A stretch of 15,515 nucleotides of DNA from Candidatus Pacearchaeota archaeon (GTDB lineage Archaea > Nanobdellota > Nanobdellia > Pacearchaeales > GW2011-AR1): contig NZCQ01000074.1 in NCBI GenBank assembly GCA_002688335.1, positions 1 through 15,515 of the forward strand, given 5' to 3'. Position 1 is the stretch's first letter. Each line of letters begins with the position of its first letter. Shown here in pieces: positions 1-8,410 of the stretch. Position numbers and translations under genes: made by a program. Under the pieces are notes generated by a model. The model had not been told where the DNA came from. It saw only the letters and a program-made list of their open reading frames with translations, and ran no database searches.

Positions 1-187
1 AAAAGTTTTACCATCAACTCTTCAACCTCTTTTTCATATCTTTTCATAAATGGTTATAGAATTCGGATGTTAATTAATTTTCGTTCCTAATCTTATTTAA
101 TAAGTTTTTGCGAACTACTACTAATTTTAGTCAGCAATAATTCACACTTATCAATTATCAAGAAGATTTACAAATCAAAACATAAAG

Positions 188-195
188 TATAAAAA
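188..195 (+). promoter_or_regulatory. TATA box for the 217-1074 gene
   Basis: TATAAAAA is centred about 26 bases before the ATG at 217. That spacing is typical of an archaeal TATA box and a transcription start at or next to the start codon, so the mRNA would be leaderless. The box lies only 4 bases before the first in-frame ATG at 199, which argues against that start. Confidence 0.55.
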
Positions 196-216
196 GTCAT
201 GATTTCACGAGAAAAG

Positions 217-1074
217 ATGGTCAAAAATAAAGATTACGATTTCGAAGAAGAACCTGTTAGTGGGTCTAAGAGGGCTCCAGATGAAGATGAGCGAACAAGG
301 TCTAGACTAGAGATAGCTGATCTAAGCGATTTCTTAGCGGAACATGGAGAACATATTCTAAACGACAATGATCTCGCATACATTAATGGGATGATATCAA
401 GAAGAGAATCGTTTTTAAGTGGAAGAGGATCAACTGAAGATCATGATCTGTATAATTCGGACGAAACTCAATCTGAAGAAATCTTGAGGGTTATAAAGAC
501 TCATGCAGAAGATCATAGGGCTCATAAGCGTACAGCATACAGTGTTAATGGAGAAATGATTCCAGAAAGTGAATTTTATGAGACCCTTAAGGGTATTTCA
601 AGAAAAAAGGGTGATTTGAAAGGACCAAGAGATAAAGAGATATTGTCCAGAGCCATGAGAGCCCTATATGAGGGCAACACCCTATCTGCTAGACAAACTA
701 GATCTTTAGAAAAGATGATCTCAGGCCTAGAGGAAGCTAAGAAAAAAATAGATTCTGGTTATATCTACCTAACTGGATCTGAGCAATACTCAACAAACAT
801 TCCTGAACTAGGTTTTATTAAAAATATTGTTAATCTTGGAGTTTATGGCAAGAAATCACCTAGTGCCCCTCCAGATGAAAAGATTGCTGGATTCTGGGAA
901 TCGTATTTCGGCCCAAATAGGGATAAAGATTATGATGAATTATTGGCAGAATATGGGAGAGACGATAAAAGATTCAAAAGAGCTGCAGAAATGCTAAAGA
1001 TTTTTATGGAAAAAGTAGATTTGGATATTCATAAGTTTAGGGGATTAGCTCGGGCTATTCCTAGAGATCTTTAA
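217..1074 (+). CDS. Hypothetical charged soluble protein
   Basis: I do not recognise this protein. It has about 285 residues, is rich in Asp, Glu, Lys and Arg, and shows no signal peptide or membrane segment, so it is probably cytoplasmic. The first ~45 residues are acidic and look disordered. The middle and C-terminal parts look mainly helical, with many Arg/Lys-Glu alternations. A short Gly/Pro-containing patch lies about three quarters along. The frame is open from an ATG at 199, but I prefer the ATG at 217 because a TATA box at 188-195 places the transcription start there. The gene is monocistronic and its stop lies 4 bases from the stop of the convergent regulator gene. Its GGG and AGG codons resemble those of the other unrecognised small genes here more than those of the conserved genes. 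Coding status is well supported by length; function is unknown. Confidence 0.75.
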   Translation: MVKNKDYDFEEEPVSGSKRAPDEDERTRSRLEIADLSDFLAEHGEHILNDNDLAYINGMISRRESFLSGRGSTEDHDLYNSDETQSEEILRVIKTHAEDHRAHKRTAYSVNGEMIPESEFYETLKGISRKKGDLKGPRDKEILSRAMRALYEGNTLSARQTRSLEKMISGLEEAKKKIDSGYIYLTGSEQYSTNIPELGFIKNIVNLGVYGKKSPSAPPDEKIAGFWESYFGPNRDKDYDELLAEYGRDDKRFKRAAEMLKIFMEKVDLDIHKFRGLARAIPRDL

Positions 1075-1078
1075 TCCC

Positions 1079-2017
1079 TTAAATAGGCATATAATATTTT
1101 TTATGAATTTTCTCTGTCTTCACGATCATATAATTATCTATAGCAAAATTAGATCTAATATCCTTGATGATCTCTATATCTTTCAAGCTCTCAACAACAA
1201 CTGCTATTTGATATTCTCCTATTATCTTAAGAAACTTAACTACGTTCCGATTATATCTGGTATACTCTCCAAACTTATCAATTTGCTTAATCCCTTCACT
1301 AGAAAATCTAAGAAAGATCAATTGCCTATTAATTTCCAGTTTAGGATAGTTTAAAACAGAAGTATAACCCTTTATTATATTCCTATTTTCAAGAGATCTC
1401 TTAATCCTGACTAAAGACTTTGCCTGAATTCCAGTAGATTCTGCAATATCAATTAACTTTTTATCCGGATACAAAACTAATTCCTTCAGGACTTTTCCTT
1501 CTCTTTCATTGATCTCTCTTAAGACCCTGTCTCCAAATAAAATATTGTCATCATCATCAAATTTCCTAGTTAAATAGTTTTTTTGATACTCATGACTAAC
1601 AATAACTGGATACACAAAAGTTGTCTTTAATTTCTTGTAGAATTTGTATATGATTTCCATATGTGTTTTGCTAAACGAAGACAGGTTTGGAGCAAGATAT
1701 TCAACCAGTAAATCAACCCCTTCCTTACACTCCTCTATGGATATTATAGACTCCACCTCTCTCAGCTCATCAATTATCTCTTTTTTAAGTGAATATTGAG
1801 TATTTCTAAGGTTAAAACCGACGATAACACTAACATATCCAAACTTAACGGCATCGACAATCGTAGCCGCTTTTTCTATGTATTTTTTCTTCTTTAGACT
1901 GTTCAAAAGATAGGAAGCAGACTGCTGACTAGCCCTTATTTTCTTACCCAGTTCTTTGGTACTAATTCTAGAGTTCTTCGAGTACTCAAATACCAACTTC
2001 TTAGTTTTAGCTCTCAT
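1079..2017 (-). CDS. Double-unit Lrp/AsnC-like transcriptional regulator
   Basis: This is probably a DNA-binding regulator made of two Lrp/AsnC-like units in one chain of about 312 residues; usual Lrp proteins have 140-160. Unit 1 starts with a helix-turn-helix (roughly residues 5-50, with STKELGKKI and SASYLLNSLKKKKYI) and continues into a ligand-binding-like region. Unit 2 repeats the pattern from about residue 165, with EREGKVLKELVLYPDKKL and IAESTGIQAKSLVRIKRSLE as a second helix-turn-helix, then a beta-rich segment ending with IVKTEKIHKKYYMPI. The frame is open to an ATG at 2041, but a TATA box at 2042-2049 overlaps that position and points to the ATG at 2017 as a leaderless start. The gene is divergent from the BON/ATP-grasp cassette and could regulate it; that is inference only. 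Targets and effector cannot be read from the sequence. Confidence 0.82.
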   Translation of the reverse strand: MRAKTKKLVFEYSKNSRISTKELGKKIRASQQSASYLLNSLKKKKYIEKAATIVDAVKFGYVSVIVGFNLRNTQYSLKKEIIDELREVESIISIEECKEGVDLLVEYLAPNLSSFSKTHMEIIYKFYKKLKTTFVYPVIVSHEYQKNYLTRKFDDDDNILFGDRVLREINEREGKVLKELVLYPDKKLIDIAESTGIQAKSLVRIKRSLENRNIIKGYTSVLNYPKLEINRQLIFLRFSSEGIKQIDKFGEYTRYNRNVVKFLKIIGEYQIAVVVESLKDIEIIKDIRSNFAIDNYMIVKTEKIHKKYYMPI

Positions 2018-2041
2018 ATTTTGTAGAAAGAGTACATTCAC

Positions 2042-2049
2042 TTATAAAA
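2042..2049 (-). promoter_or_regulatory. TATA box for the Lrp-like regulator
   Basis: On the minus strand GTTTTATAAG covers this position, centred about 28 bases before the ATG at 2017. The spacing fits a leaderless transcript and decides the start of the gene, because the alternative ATG at 2041 would lie just 3' of the box and outside the mRNA. Confidence 0.5.
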
Positions 2050-2131
2050 CTTTCTATTTTAACAAAATAATGAAACATATTTCTTAAGTAGTCTTTCTCA
2101 CTGTTGTTATTAATAAATAAGAACAAATATA

Positions 2132-2605
2132 ATGGATATTTTGAGAATGAATAGAGAAAACGATACAATGAGGGTAAATGACGAAGGTAGTAACTACCAG
2201 GTATCTGGATTGGATAGCAACACCACACTAATAGTTAGATTAAATTCAGACAATTTGTTTGAAGGCTCTAGAGATAAGATAAATGTACTAGGTTATGTGG
2301 ATGGATTAGAATTTGACGATCCTAATAATAGATTAATATATCTGGCAAAGCACCTTACGAGAGATGGATTCAATGTAGCTTTATCTACTAGCTATAGGTC
2401 AAGATTGGCAGGAGATGCAGATGTTGTATTAAATGGTCATCGTGATAAGGACTTTCTTGAAAGATTATCTAGGAATGCAGAGGGCAAGAGAATCATCGGG
2501 GAGCAGGAGATTTTAGGAATTCAAGATAATGATAGTTACCAATCTTTCATCTCTGAATTAAGAGATTATCATCACAATCAAGTAAACCAGAGGCACACAG
2601 CATAA
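2132..2605 (+). CDS. Hypothetical protein, first gene of the BON/ATP-grasp cassette
   Basis: I do not recognise this protein of up to 157 residues. It has no signal peptide or membrane segment. Residues ~30-40 (TTLIVRLNSDNLF) and ~50-60 look like beta strands. The second half contains alternating hydrophobic and charged stretches (LIYLAKHLTRDGFNVALSTSY, given here only as far as it is informative) that suggest an alpha/beta fold. The start is uncertain. ATGs lie at 2132, 2147 and 2168, and the AT-rich promoter-like sequence at 2110-2120 would suit 2147 better. The stop TAA shares a base with the ATG of the next gene (TAATG), so the two are probably translationally coupled. The shared layout with the BON, ATP-grasp and amidotransferase genes suggests a common task, which I cannot name. 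Confidence 0.7.
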   Translation: MDILRMNRENDTMRVNDEGSNYQVSGLDSNTTLIVRLNSDNLFEGSRDKINVLGYVDGLEFDDPNNRLIYLAKHLTRDGFNVALSTSYRSRLAGDADVVLNGHRDKDFLERLSRNAEGKRIIGEQEILGIQDNDSYQSFISELRDYHHNQVNQRHTA

Positions 2606-2934
2606 TGAAACTAGAAACAACTTTGGATGGTGGAAAAGAAATAGAGGCAAGAGCCATAGGTGATTTAGCTCAGTCTAGCATTTTTAACGGGAGAGAAATA
2701 AATTGCTCTTATGAAAACAATGTCTTAATCTTAACTGGCAGGGTAGAAACTTTTTATGAAAAACAAATGGCACAGGAAACAGTAAGGAGAGGAGAGGTTA
2801 GAATTGATAATCAAATAAAGGTAAATACGCATGATAGAGATATAGACTTAGAAATTGAACAAGAACAAAGAGTGGCTGGTAATCCCTATGATGGTGTTAG
2901 AGTTTGTAGAAGAGAGGTGGATTCATATGAATAA
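2605..2934 (+). CDS. Small BON-domain-like protein
   Basis: This protein of 109 residues has a stretch at ~15-75 that follows the BON pattern: a helix (EIEARAIGDLAQ), a strand (NVLILTGRV), a helix (YEKQMAQETVRR) and a final strand (VRIDNQIKVN). BON domains usually bind phospholipid or act in envelope and osmotic-stress proteins, and usually sit in exported proteins. Here I see no signal peptide, lipobox or membrane segment, so the protein is apparently cytoplasmic. The C-terminus is very acidic and then ends in a short basic/Cys stretch (VRVCRREVDSYE). The gene overlaps its upstream neighbour by one base and is followed 11 bases later by the ATP-grasp gene. The BON call rests on pattern memory and is moderate; a functional link to the enzymes downstream is inference. 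Confidence 0.7.
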   Translation: MKLETTLDGGKEIEARAIGDLAQSSIFNGREINCSYENNVLILTGRVETFYEKQMAQETVRRGEVRIDNQIKVNTHDRDIDLEIEQEQRVAGNPYDGVRVCRREVDSYE

Positions 2935-2945
2935 ACAAACAGAAG

Positions 2946-4355
2946 ATGAGGACGAAAGTAAGGAATAAAATGAGAAAAAATAAAAATAAGTATTATACTG
3001 TTGCTGTTGGAAAGGATACTGCACAAGCTTCTGCTATTACTGGCAGCCCAAATATGGTTGTTGGACTAAACGCAACTAGATATCCTGGAGATGAGTTTTC
3101 AAATAGGGAAATATCATTAAACTCCTTTAATGATCCTAGATTTAGTTATCCTCCCTCTGAAGATTTATTGCACGGTTCTATGGCTAGAGCAGGTTACAAT
3201 GGATCCCATTCTACTGGAGAGAATCTTAATGGAGAATATGTCTTATCAAGAAACGCTTTTAGAGAGATGTTTCTACAAAAAATCCGGGATGAAGCTGGAA
3301 GCAAACCTGTTGTTATAAGTACATATTCTAGCACAAAAGTTTCAGATGATTTTATTAATATGGGATTCGAAAGAACCGGCCCCAAGTCTGAGCTTTTTTA
3401 TAAATATAAAGTTAAGACGGATCCTTATAATCTTGCAGAATCTTTAGACATTCCTGTTGGTGAAGGAAGTGTCGTTTATAATATGGAAGAAGCTGTAAGA
3501 CTATTCCCCAAGTTAAAAGATAAGTATGGTAGTGTTTTTGTTTCTTCAGAAAATGGATCTGCAGGAGAGAGTGCCTTACAGGTTACCGATCTTGGAGAGT
3601 TAGTTAATTTTCCAGACAATCCTCCTTTTGTTATGACTGGATGGGTTAATAAACTAGCCTCTCCAACCTCAATGGTATTAATTGGAAAAGAAAATTCAAT
3701 TTATCTTGGATTAGCAGATCAGCTAATTGAAGGGGTTAAATATGGCGGAACTATCTATCCTTCGGTTGTTGATCAAAGATTACAAAACCAAATAATGGAT
3801 AGCACCTTAAGAATCTCAGATGTTATGAGGAAGGATGGATATAGGGGCATTGCTAATATGGATTGGATTATATCTGAAGAAAGACCTGATGAGGCTTTGT
3901 TTACAGAGATAAATCCTAGGAGGAACGGTTCTTCAGGCATTTGGTTAGGTAACCTTAATAGATACCTTCCAGAAGATCATCCAAGCATCTACGATTTAGA
4001 AATTATCGCTAGCGTCGAGAACAAAGATTGGCCTTCAAATATGACAGATCTTAGCAAGATTACAGATAATAGATCTCATTTCTGGGGCATGAAGTTAGTT
4101 AAAGCAAAAGGAAAGGGAATGATAGTAGAAGAAACTGATTCAAATTATAGCGAAAACAGTATTTTTAATGGAATAAATGGCCATAGCAGAAGAAGCATTG
4201 TAGGCACACTTCCTTCAGGAACTCTTCTTCCTGGCTATAGAAAAGCTCATAGAATTGGGAGAGTCATAGCAGTTGCCCCCGATAGAGATACAGTAATTAA
4301 AGAACTCGAAGAAGGAACCAAAGAGGCCAACCGATCTTATGAGATTATTACATAA
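2946..4355 (+). CDS. ATP-grasp superfamily carboxylate-amine ligase-like enzyme
   Basis: This 469-residue protein is probably an ATP-grasp ligase, which activates a carboxylate with ATP and joins it to an amine or thiol. The clearest signature is at residues 299-325: YRGIANMDWIISE, then LFTEINPRRNG. Asp306, Glu321 and Asn323 match the metal-binding residues of the ATP-grasp C-terminal lobe. Residues ~15-155 would be a pre-ATP-grasp region and ~160-290 the lysine-bearing nucleotide lobe. The last ~90 residues look like an extra C-terminal domain. No signal peptide is visible. An alternative ATG at 2970 has AAGGA five bases upstream and is equally plausible. The gene is followed 20 bases later by a glutamine amidotransferase, which suggests an ammonia-consuming ligation. 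The substrate is unknown; peptide or small-molecule ligation are both possible. Confidence 0.82.
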   Translation: MRTKVRNKMRKNKNKYYTVAVGKDTAQASAITGSPNMVVGLNATRYPGDEFSNREISLNSFNDPRFSYPPSEDLLHGSMARAGYNGSHSTGENLNGEYVLSRNAFREMFLQKIRDEAGSKPVVISTYSSTKVSDDFINMGFERTGPKSELFYKYKVKTDPYNLAESLDIPVGEGSVVYNMEEAVRLFPKLKDKYGSVFVSSENGSAGESALQVTDLGELVNFPDNPPFVMTGWVNKLASPTSMVLIGKENSIYLGLADQLIEGVKYGGTIYPSVVDQRLQNQIMDSTLRISDVMRKDGYRGIANMDWIISEERPDEALFTEINPRRNGSSGIWLGNLNRYLPEDHPSIYDLEIIASVENKDWPSNMTDLSKITDNRSHFWGMKLVKAKGKGMIVEETDSNYSENSIFNGINGHSRRSIVGTLPSGTLLPGYRKAHRIGRVIAVAPDRDTVIKELEEGTKEANRSYEIIT

Positions 4356-4375
4356 ATAAAAGTAATCAGGGAAAG

Positions 4376-4969
4376 ATGATATTAATAATAGATAATGAAA
4401 GCAGTTTTATCAAATATTTTCAGAAAGATTTAGAAAAGGCCAGCATTAACTTTAAGGTTATAAAAGCCGAAGAAGATATAGATCTCGATAATTTTGAAAA
4501 CATCCAAGGCATCATATTAACTGGGGGCAGAGGAACTCCATTAGATAGGGATTTAATTAATGATTATAAAGCAATAGATTATTTCAATGTACCTATTATT
4601 GGTTTTTGTATCGGACACGAAGCGATTGCAGATCACTTCAGAGGTGAGATAAGCCACTTAGATGAACACCAAGACAAGATGGAAGAGATTCACATATTGG
4701 AAAGAGACTCTTTATTGGAAGGGGTTGGAGATAAGATTTTCTTGAGAGAGAAGCACTATGCAAATGTTTCTAAATTACCTGAGGAATTTAAATTATTGGC
4801 TAGTTCCAAAGTCTGCCCTATTGAAATAATGAAACATAAACTAAGGCCTATTTACGGATTCCAGTCTCATCCAGAAAGATCTCCGGGAGATGGAGACATC
4901 ATAATGAATAATTTTTTAAAGATATGTGGAATTGATAAAAGGGTCGAAATAAGTGGGGCTGAAAAGTAG
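4376..4969 (+). CDS. Class I glutamine amidotransferase, GuaA glutaminase-subunit-like
   Basis: This 197-residue enzyme probably hydrolyses glutamine and passes ammonia to a partner. The full class I triad is visible: Cys78 in the elbow IIGFCIGHEAIA, and His165 with Glu167 in GFQSHPERS. LTGGRGTP near residue 50 forms the oxyanion-side loop. The segment from about 127 to 185 (LPEEFKLLASSKVCPIE, then PIYGFQSHPE and NNFLKICG) closely follows the archaeal split GMP synthase glutaminase subunit, so GuaAA is a real alternative identity. Against it, no synthetase (GuaAB) gene is in the window and the immediate neighbour is an ATP-grasp enzyme, a more likely partner. AGGGAAAG just before the ATG may serve as ribosome binding site. 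Family assignment is firm; the pathway is open. Confidence 0.88.
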   Translation: MILIIDNESSFIKYFQKDLEKASINFKVIKAEEDIDLDNFENIQGIILTGGRGTPLDRDLINDYKAIDYFNVPIIGFCIGHEAIADHFRGEISHLDEHQDKMEEIHILERDSLLEGVGDKIFLREKHYANVSKLPEEFKLLASSKVCPIEIMKHKLRPIYGFQSHPERSPGDGDIIMNNFLKICGIDKRVEISGAEK

Positions 4970-5110
4970 TGCAATATTTTTATACTACTCATTCACTATT
5001 TATCCCATCACAACAAGTCATTCTTAATAATAATCTTCCCCTTATTAATCGCTTTCTCTCTATCAATCTACTCATACCTAGAAAAAACATAAAAACCTTC
5101 CTTAAGTTAC

Positions 5111-5120
5111 TTTTTTATAT
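5111..5120 (+). promoter_or_regulatory. Probable TATA box for the subtilase gene
   Basis: TTTTTTATAT is centred about 25 bases before the ATG at 5141, fitting a leaderless transcript. A second candidate, ACATAAAAA at 5088-5096, would give a leader of about 24 bases. Both lie in the 171-base gap after the amidotransferase gene, so the subtilase has its own promoter. Confidence 0.4.
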
Positions 5121-5140
5121 CCCATTTTCATTAACAATCT

Positions 5141-8065
5141 ATGAAACCAAAAAAAGAGATGTTAATTCTATATATCTGCATCAGCATGTTTCTCATTGGA
5201 TCTAGCATCTTTTTAATAACCAAAGAAATCCCAAAGGGAGCAATAACGGGGCTAACTATCACTGAACCAACCCTCAACGAACAAGTCCCTGGAGAAATTA
5301 TAATAAAGTACAAAGAAGGAGTTAAGGGAAACGGTAATGAAGTTACTATTGATAACAATATTTTTGTTTACGAATATATCGAAAAACCAAATGAGATAGA
5401 AAAGATAACAAATGAAAAAGAAATCTATAATCTAAAATTCAACAACGAAGACACAGAAGACCTAGAAGAAATAATCAATAAATACTCAAATCTAAAAGAA
5501 GTAGAATATGTAGAGCCAAATTACATTCTCAGGAGTTTTATCCTTCCAAATGATCCAATGCATAGTTCCCAACCAAACCTCCAAAGCATCAATGCTGAAG
5601 AAGCCTGGAATTTAACAACAGGAAATAAGGAAATAATAATAGCAATAATAGATACTGGAGTAGATTACAACCATGAAGATCTTTCCTCAAACATCTGGAA
5701 CAATACAAATGAAGATTGCAATACTGATACAGATTTAGACAACAACACTTACCCGGGAGATTGCAGAGGATATGATTTCGTAGATATAAATACAACTAAT
5801 TATCTCAATCTGGGATATGTATTAGTCGATGAAGATTATAACATAACAGATAACGATCCAAGTGACAAAGATGGTCATGGAACACACGTTTCAGGAATAG
5901 CTTCTGCAACCTCGGACAATGGATTAGGGATTAGCGGAGTTTGTCCAGATTGCTCTATTATGCCTGTTCGCTCAGGATTTAAGATTAAAACAGCATCAGG
6001 AAACGCCATAGGAAGCCTAGAAGTTGACGATGCAGTTTCCTCGGTATTCTACGCAGCCGACAATAATGCCACAATAATCTCAATGAGCTTCGGAGGAGGG
6101 CACTCTCAAGCATTCAAAGATGCTATAGACTACGCACATAGCAAAGGATCTATATTAGTGGCTGCAGCAGGAAACTCCGGAGCAAATTCCAAACAATATC
6201 CTTGCGCTTATGATAATGTAATCTGCGCATCTGCAACAGACCTCAATAATAATCCTGCCAGTTACTCAAATTATGGAGACTGGATAAAACTTGCAACACC
6301 AGGATCCTCAATACAAAGCACCCATTTAAATAATTCATACAAATCTCTAACAGGCACTTCAATGTCTGCGCCAGCACTGGCAGGTTCAATAGGCCTTATC
6401 AAATCGCTATTTGATAAAACTCAGTCAGAAATTGAGAGCACACTTATAAACTCAGGAAAAGAACTAGATTTTTCAGGAACCTCCATAAGCCTCATAGATT
6501 CTTATGCAGCCCTACTATCTTTAGACAACACAAATCCCTTGGTTAACTTAATCTCTCCAGCAAACAGTTCAATAGGACTTATAAATCAAACTTTCTCCTG
6601 CAATACAACTGATTGGCAATTAGATAGCTTAACATTGAAGATATGGAACACAACTAACCTATATTATGAAGAATCAAGAAACATATCTGGAACCCACAAT
6701 CAAGCAGAGTTTAACCTTTCCCTATCCCAAGGAACTTACAATTGGAATTGCATATCAAAGGACCTAAAAAACAATACTGGAATGGATTCAAATTACTCAC
6801 TAACAGTAAATGTTCCAACAAATATTACAGTTATTTCTATCGCTCCACTAAACAACCATAATCAAAATGCGAGTGAAATAAGTTTCGAATGTTCAACCCA
6901 TAATCAATTAACAAATAATCTAACTTTAAATTTGTGGAACTCTTCCAACAACCTAGTTTACACAGAAAATAAGAACGACACCTTGTTCAATTATAACTTC
7001 GAATACGAAGACAATTACAAATGGAACTGCCTAGCCAATTACAAAAATAACGAATACAAATCAGCCAATTTCTCAGTAACGTATGATAAAACAAATCCAA
7101 GTATTGAATTATTAAGTCCAGAAGATTTATCAAATCACACTTTAAATTCCATAGAGTTTAATTATGATTTATCAGAAGAAAATAAAGAGGTTTGCAATTT
7201 AATTATTAATAACAACTTAAACCAAACAGAAAATTCTCCAGTAAATGGTAAAAACAAATTCACTCAAGAATTTAGTGAAGGGAATTACACCTGGACAGTC
7301 CATTGTACAGATTTAGCAGGGAATACTGGGGCTTCACTAGAAAGAAGTTTTGAGATATTAGCAGATAATTCAAACAACTCTAATAATGACCCTAGTAATA
7401 ATCCTCCTAGCAGCTCATCAGGAAGTAGCAGCAGTGGCGGAGGATCAGGATCTAGCAGCAGCTCGTCGTCAAGTTCCTCATCAAGCAGTTCATCATCCAA
7501 TTCGATAAAAACGAACTCCAAGAAAACCTACTTCATCTCAAGAGAGCAACTTTCAAATGGATACCTAAAAGAACTAAAAGAAAAAGACGAAATAAAATTC
7601 ACTTTCTCAGATAGCAATAATTTTGAACACTCTCTAACAATGAACGAGATAGGAGATAATTATGCAGACCTCATGGTAAAAGAAGAATCAGCAATCTTAG
7701 AAATTGGAGATGTTTCAAAACTCAATCTAACAAATGATAAAGCCTATGACCTCCAATTAGAATTAACAAACCTAAAAGAAAACTTAGCAGAGATAAAAAT
7801 CCAGATGGTAAACGAACCAATAATCAATAGGGGAATAACAGGTTTAGCAGTCGATGAAGAAACTAATATAGAAGACTCTAGAATATTCAAATTCCTCAAA
7901 TCAGAAACCTATCAAAAATATTCAACATTCATAGTCTTAGCAATAATAGCAACTTTAATAATCACTCTTTACTTCGAAAGAAAATACCTAATAGAATTCA
8001 TGAAAAAAACTCACCTTTTAGAATATAAAGAGAAATTTAATAAACATATAAGACCAAGGAAGTAA
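5141..8065 (+). CDS. Membrane-anchored subtilisin-family (S8) serine protease with Ig-like repeats
   Basis: This is a 974-residue extracellular protease of the subtilase family. Residues 7-27 form an N-terminal hydrophobic segment. Residues ~52-130 resemble an I9 propeptide (GEIIIKYKEGV ... VEYVEPNYIL). The catalytic domain (~145-460) has Asp171 (IIDTGVD), His246 (DGHGTHVSG), oxyanion Asn345 (AAAGNSG) and Ser407 (GTSMSAP). About three Ig-like/bacterial-type beta repeats follow (starts near 466, 565 and 655, each beginning with a LISP or LLSP-like strand), then an Asn/Ser-rich linker with a 16-serine run (~745-790). A compact C-terminal domain leads to a single membrane helix at ~927-945 and a basic cytoplasmic tail. 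It is probably a surface enzyme facing outside. ITGL occurs both at 35-38 and 899-902. Four Cys in the catalytic domain may form disulphides. All catalytic residues are present. Confidence 0.93.
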   Translation: MKPKKEMLILYICISMFLIGSSIFLITKEIPKGAITGLTITEPTLNEQVPGEIIIKYKEGVKGNGNEVTIDNNIFVYEYIEKPNEIEKITNEKEIYNLKFNNEDTEDLEEIINKYSNLKEVEYVEPNYILRSFILPNDPMHSSQPNLQSINAEEAWNLTTGNKEIIIAIIDTGVDYNHEDLSSNIWNNTNEDCNTDTDLDNNTYPGDCRGYDFVDINTTNYLNLGYVLVDEDYNITDNDPSDKDGHGTHVSGIASATSDNGLGISGVCPDCSIMPVRSGFKIKTASGNAIGSLEVDDAVSSVFYAADNNATIISMSFGGGHSQAFKDAIDYAHSKGSILVAAAGNSGANSKQYPCAYDNVICASATDLNNNPASYSNYGDWIKLATPGSSIQSTHLNNSYKSLTGTSMSAPALAGSIGLIKSLFDKTQSEIESTLINSGKELDFSGTSISLIDSYAALLSLDNTNPLVNLISPANSSIGLINQTFSCNTTDWQLDSLTLKIWNTTNLYYEESRNISGTHNQAEFNLSLSQGTYNWNCISKDLKNNTGMDSNYSLTVNVPTNITVISIAPLNNHNQNASEISFECSTHNQLTNNLTLNLWNSSNNLVYTENKNDTLFNYNFEYEDNYKWNCLANYKNNEYKSANFSVTYDKTNPSIELLSPEDLSNHTLNSIEFNYDLSEENKEVCNLIINNNLNQTENSPVNGKNKFTQEFSEGNYTWTVHCTDLAGNTGASLERSFEILADNSNNSNNDPSNNPPSSSSGSSSSGGGSGSSSSSSSSSSSSSSSSNSIKTNSKKTYFISREQLSNGYLKELKEKDEIKFTFSDSNNFEHSLTMNEIGDNYADLMVKEESAILEIGDVSKLNLTNDKAYDLQLELTNLKENLAEIKIQMVNEPIINRGITGLAVDEETNIEDSRIFKFLKSETYQKYSTFIVLAIIATLIITLYFERKYLIEFMKKTHLLEYKEKFNKHIRPRK

Positions 8066-8347
8066 ATGAAACCACTAAAGCCATCACATAGAGAAAGGAA
8101 AAGATATCTCCTAATAAAAGGAAAAGACGCAAACAAGAATAAAATAGAAAAAACTATTTTGGAATTCATAGGAATCCTAGGTTATGCAAAAGCTTCTCCC
8201 CAATTTATATCTATAGAAAAAAACAGGATAATATTAGCGATCAACAGAGAATCTTTAAACGAGATAAAATCCAGTTTTATAACAAGTAATAAGGATATAC
8301 AAATGATTAAGGTTAGCGGGACTTTGAAGGGAGTTAAAAATAAATGA
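8066..8347 (+). CDS. rnp2: RNase P protein component 2 (Pop5/Rnp2 family)
   Basis: This 93-residue protein fits the archaeal Pop5-type subunit of RNase P, which helps the RNA subunit cut tRNA 5' leaders. The N-terminus (MKPLKPSHRERKRYLLIK) matches the typical PTLREKKRY start, the middle gives ILEFIGILGYAKASPQF followed by IILAINRESLNEIKSS, and the end has VSGTLKGV, the family's SGT-like closing motif. It is shorter than the ~120 residues of most homologues, mostly in the C-terminal tail. The ATG directly follows the protease stop codon with no gap, so both may share a transcript. Such a pairing of a surface protease with RNase P has no obvious logic. In many archaea this gene sits near the exosome operon, as here, about 800 bases upstream of psmA. 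Confidence 0.85.
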   Translation: MKPLKPSHRERKRYLLIKGKDANKNKIEKTILEFIGILGYAKASPQFISIEKNRIILAINRESLNEIKSSFITSNKDIQMIKVSGTLKGVKNK

Positions 8348-8410
8348 GATGCCATTTAAGAATCGTAGTAGACGGATTTATTGTTTGGAGAAGGTTTTTA
8401 AGTTGAATAA

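Noticed and set aside
1103..1354. Plus-strand frame inside the Lrp-like gene
   Set aside because: It is fully antisense to a well-supported coding gene, and its product has no protein-like pattern.
4376..4969. Certain assignment as GMP synthase subunit A
   Set aside because: Sequence similarity supports it, but the ATP-grasp neighbour and missing synthetase gene leave the pathway open.
4969..5205. Open frame of 78 codons across the gap before the subtilase
   Set aside because: It starts with GTG at the amidotransferase stop, runs through the subtilase promoter and into its 5' end in another frame, and its product is a patchwork of hydrophobic and AT-derived residues.
7285..7521. Open antisense frame rich in Leu and Asp
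   Set aside because: It is the reverse complement of the subtilase Ser-rich linker; the repetitive codons keep the antisense frame open by composition.
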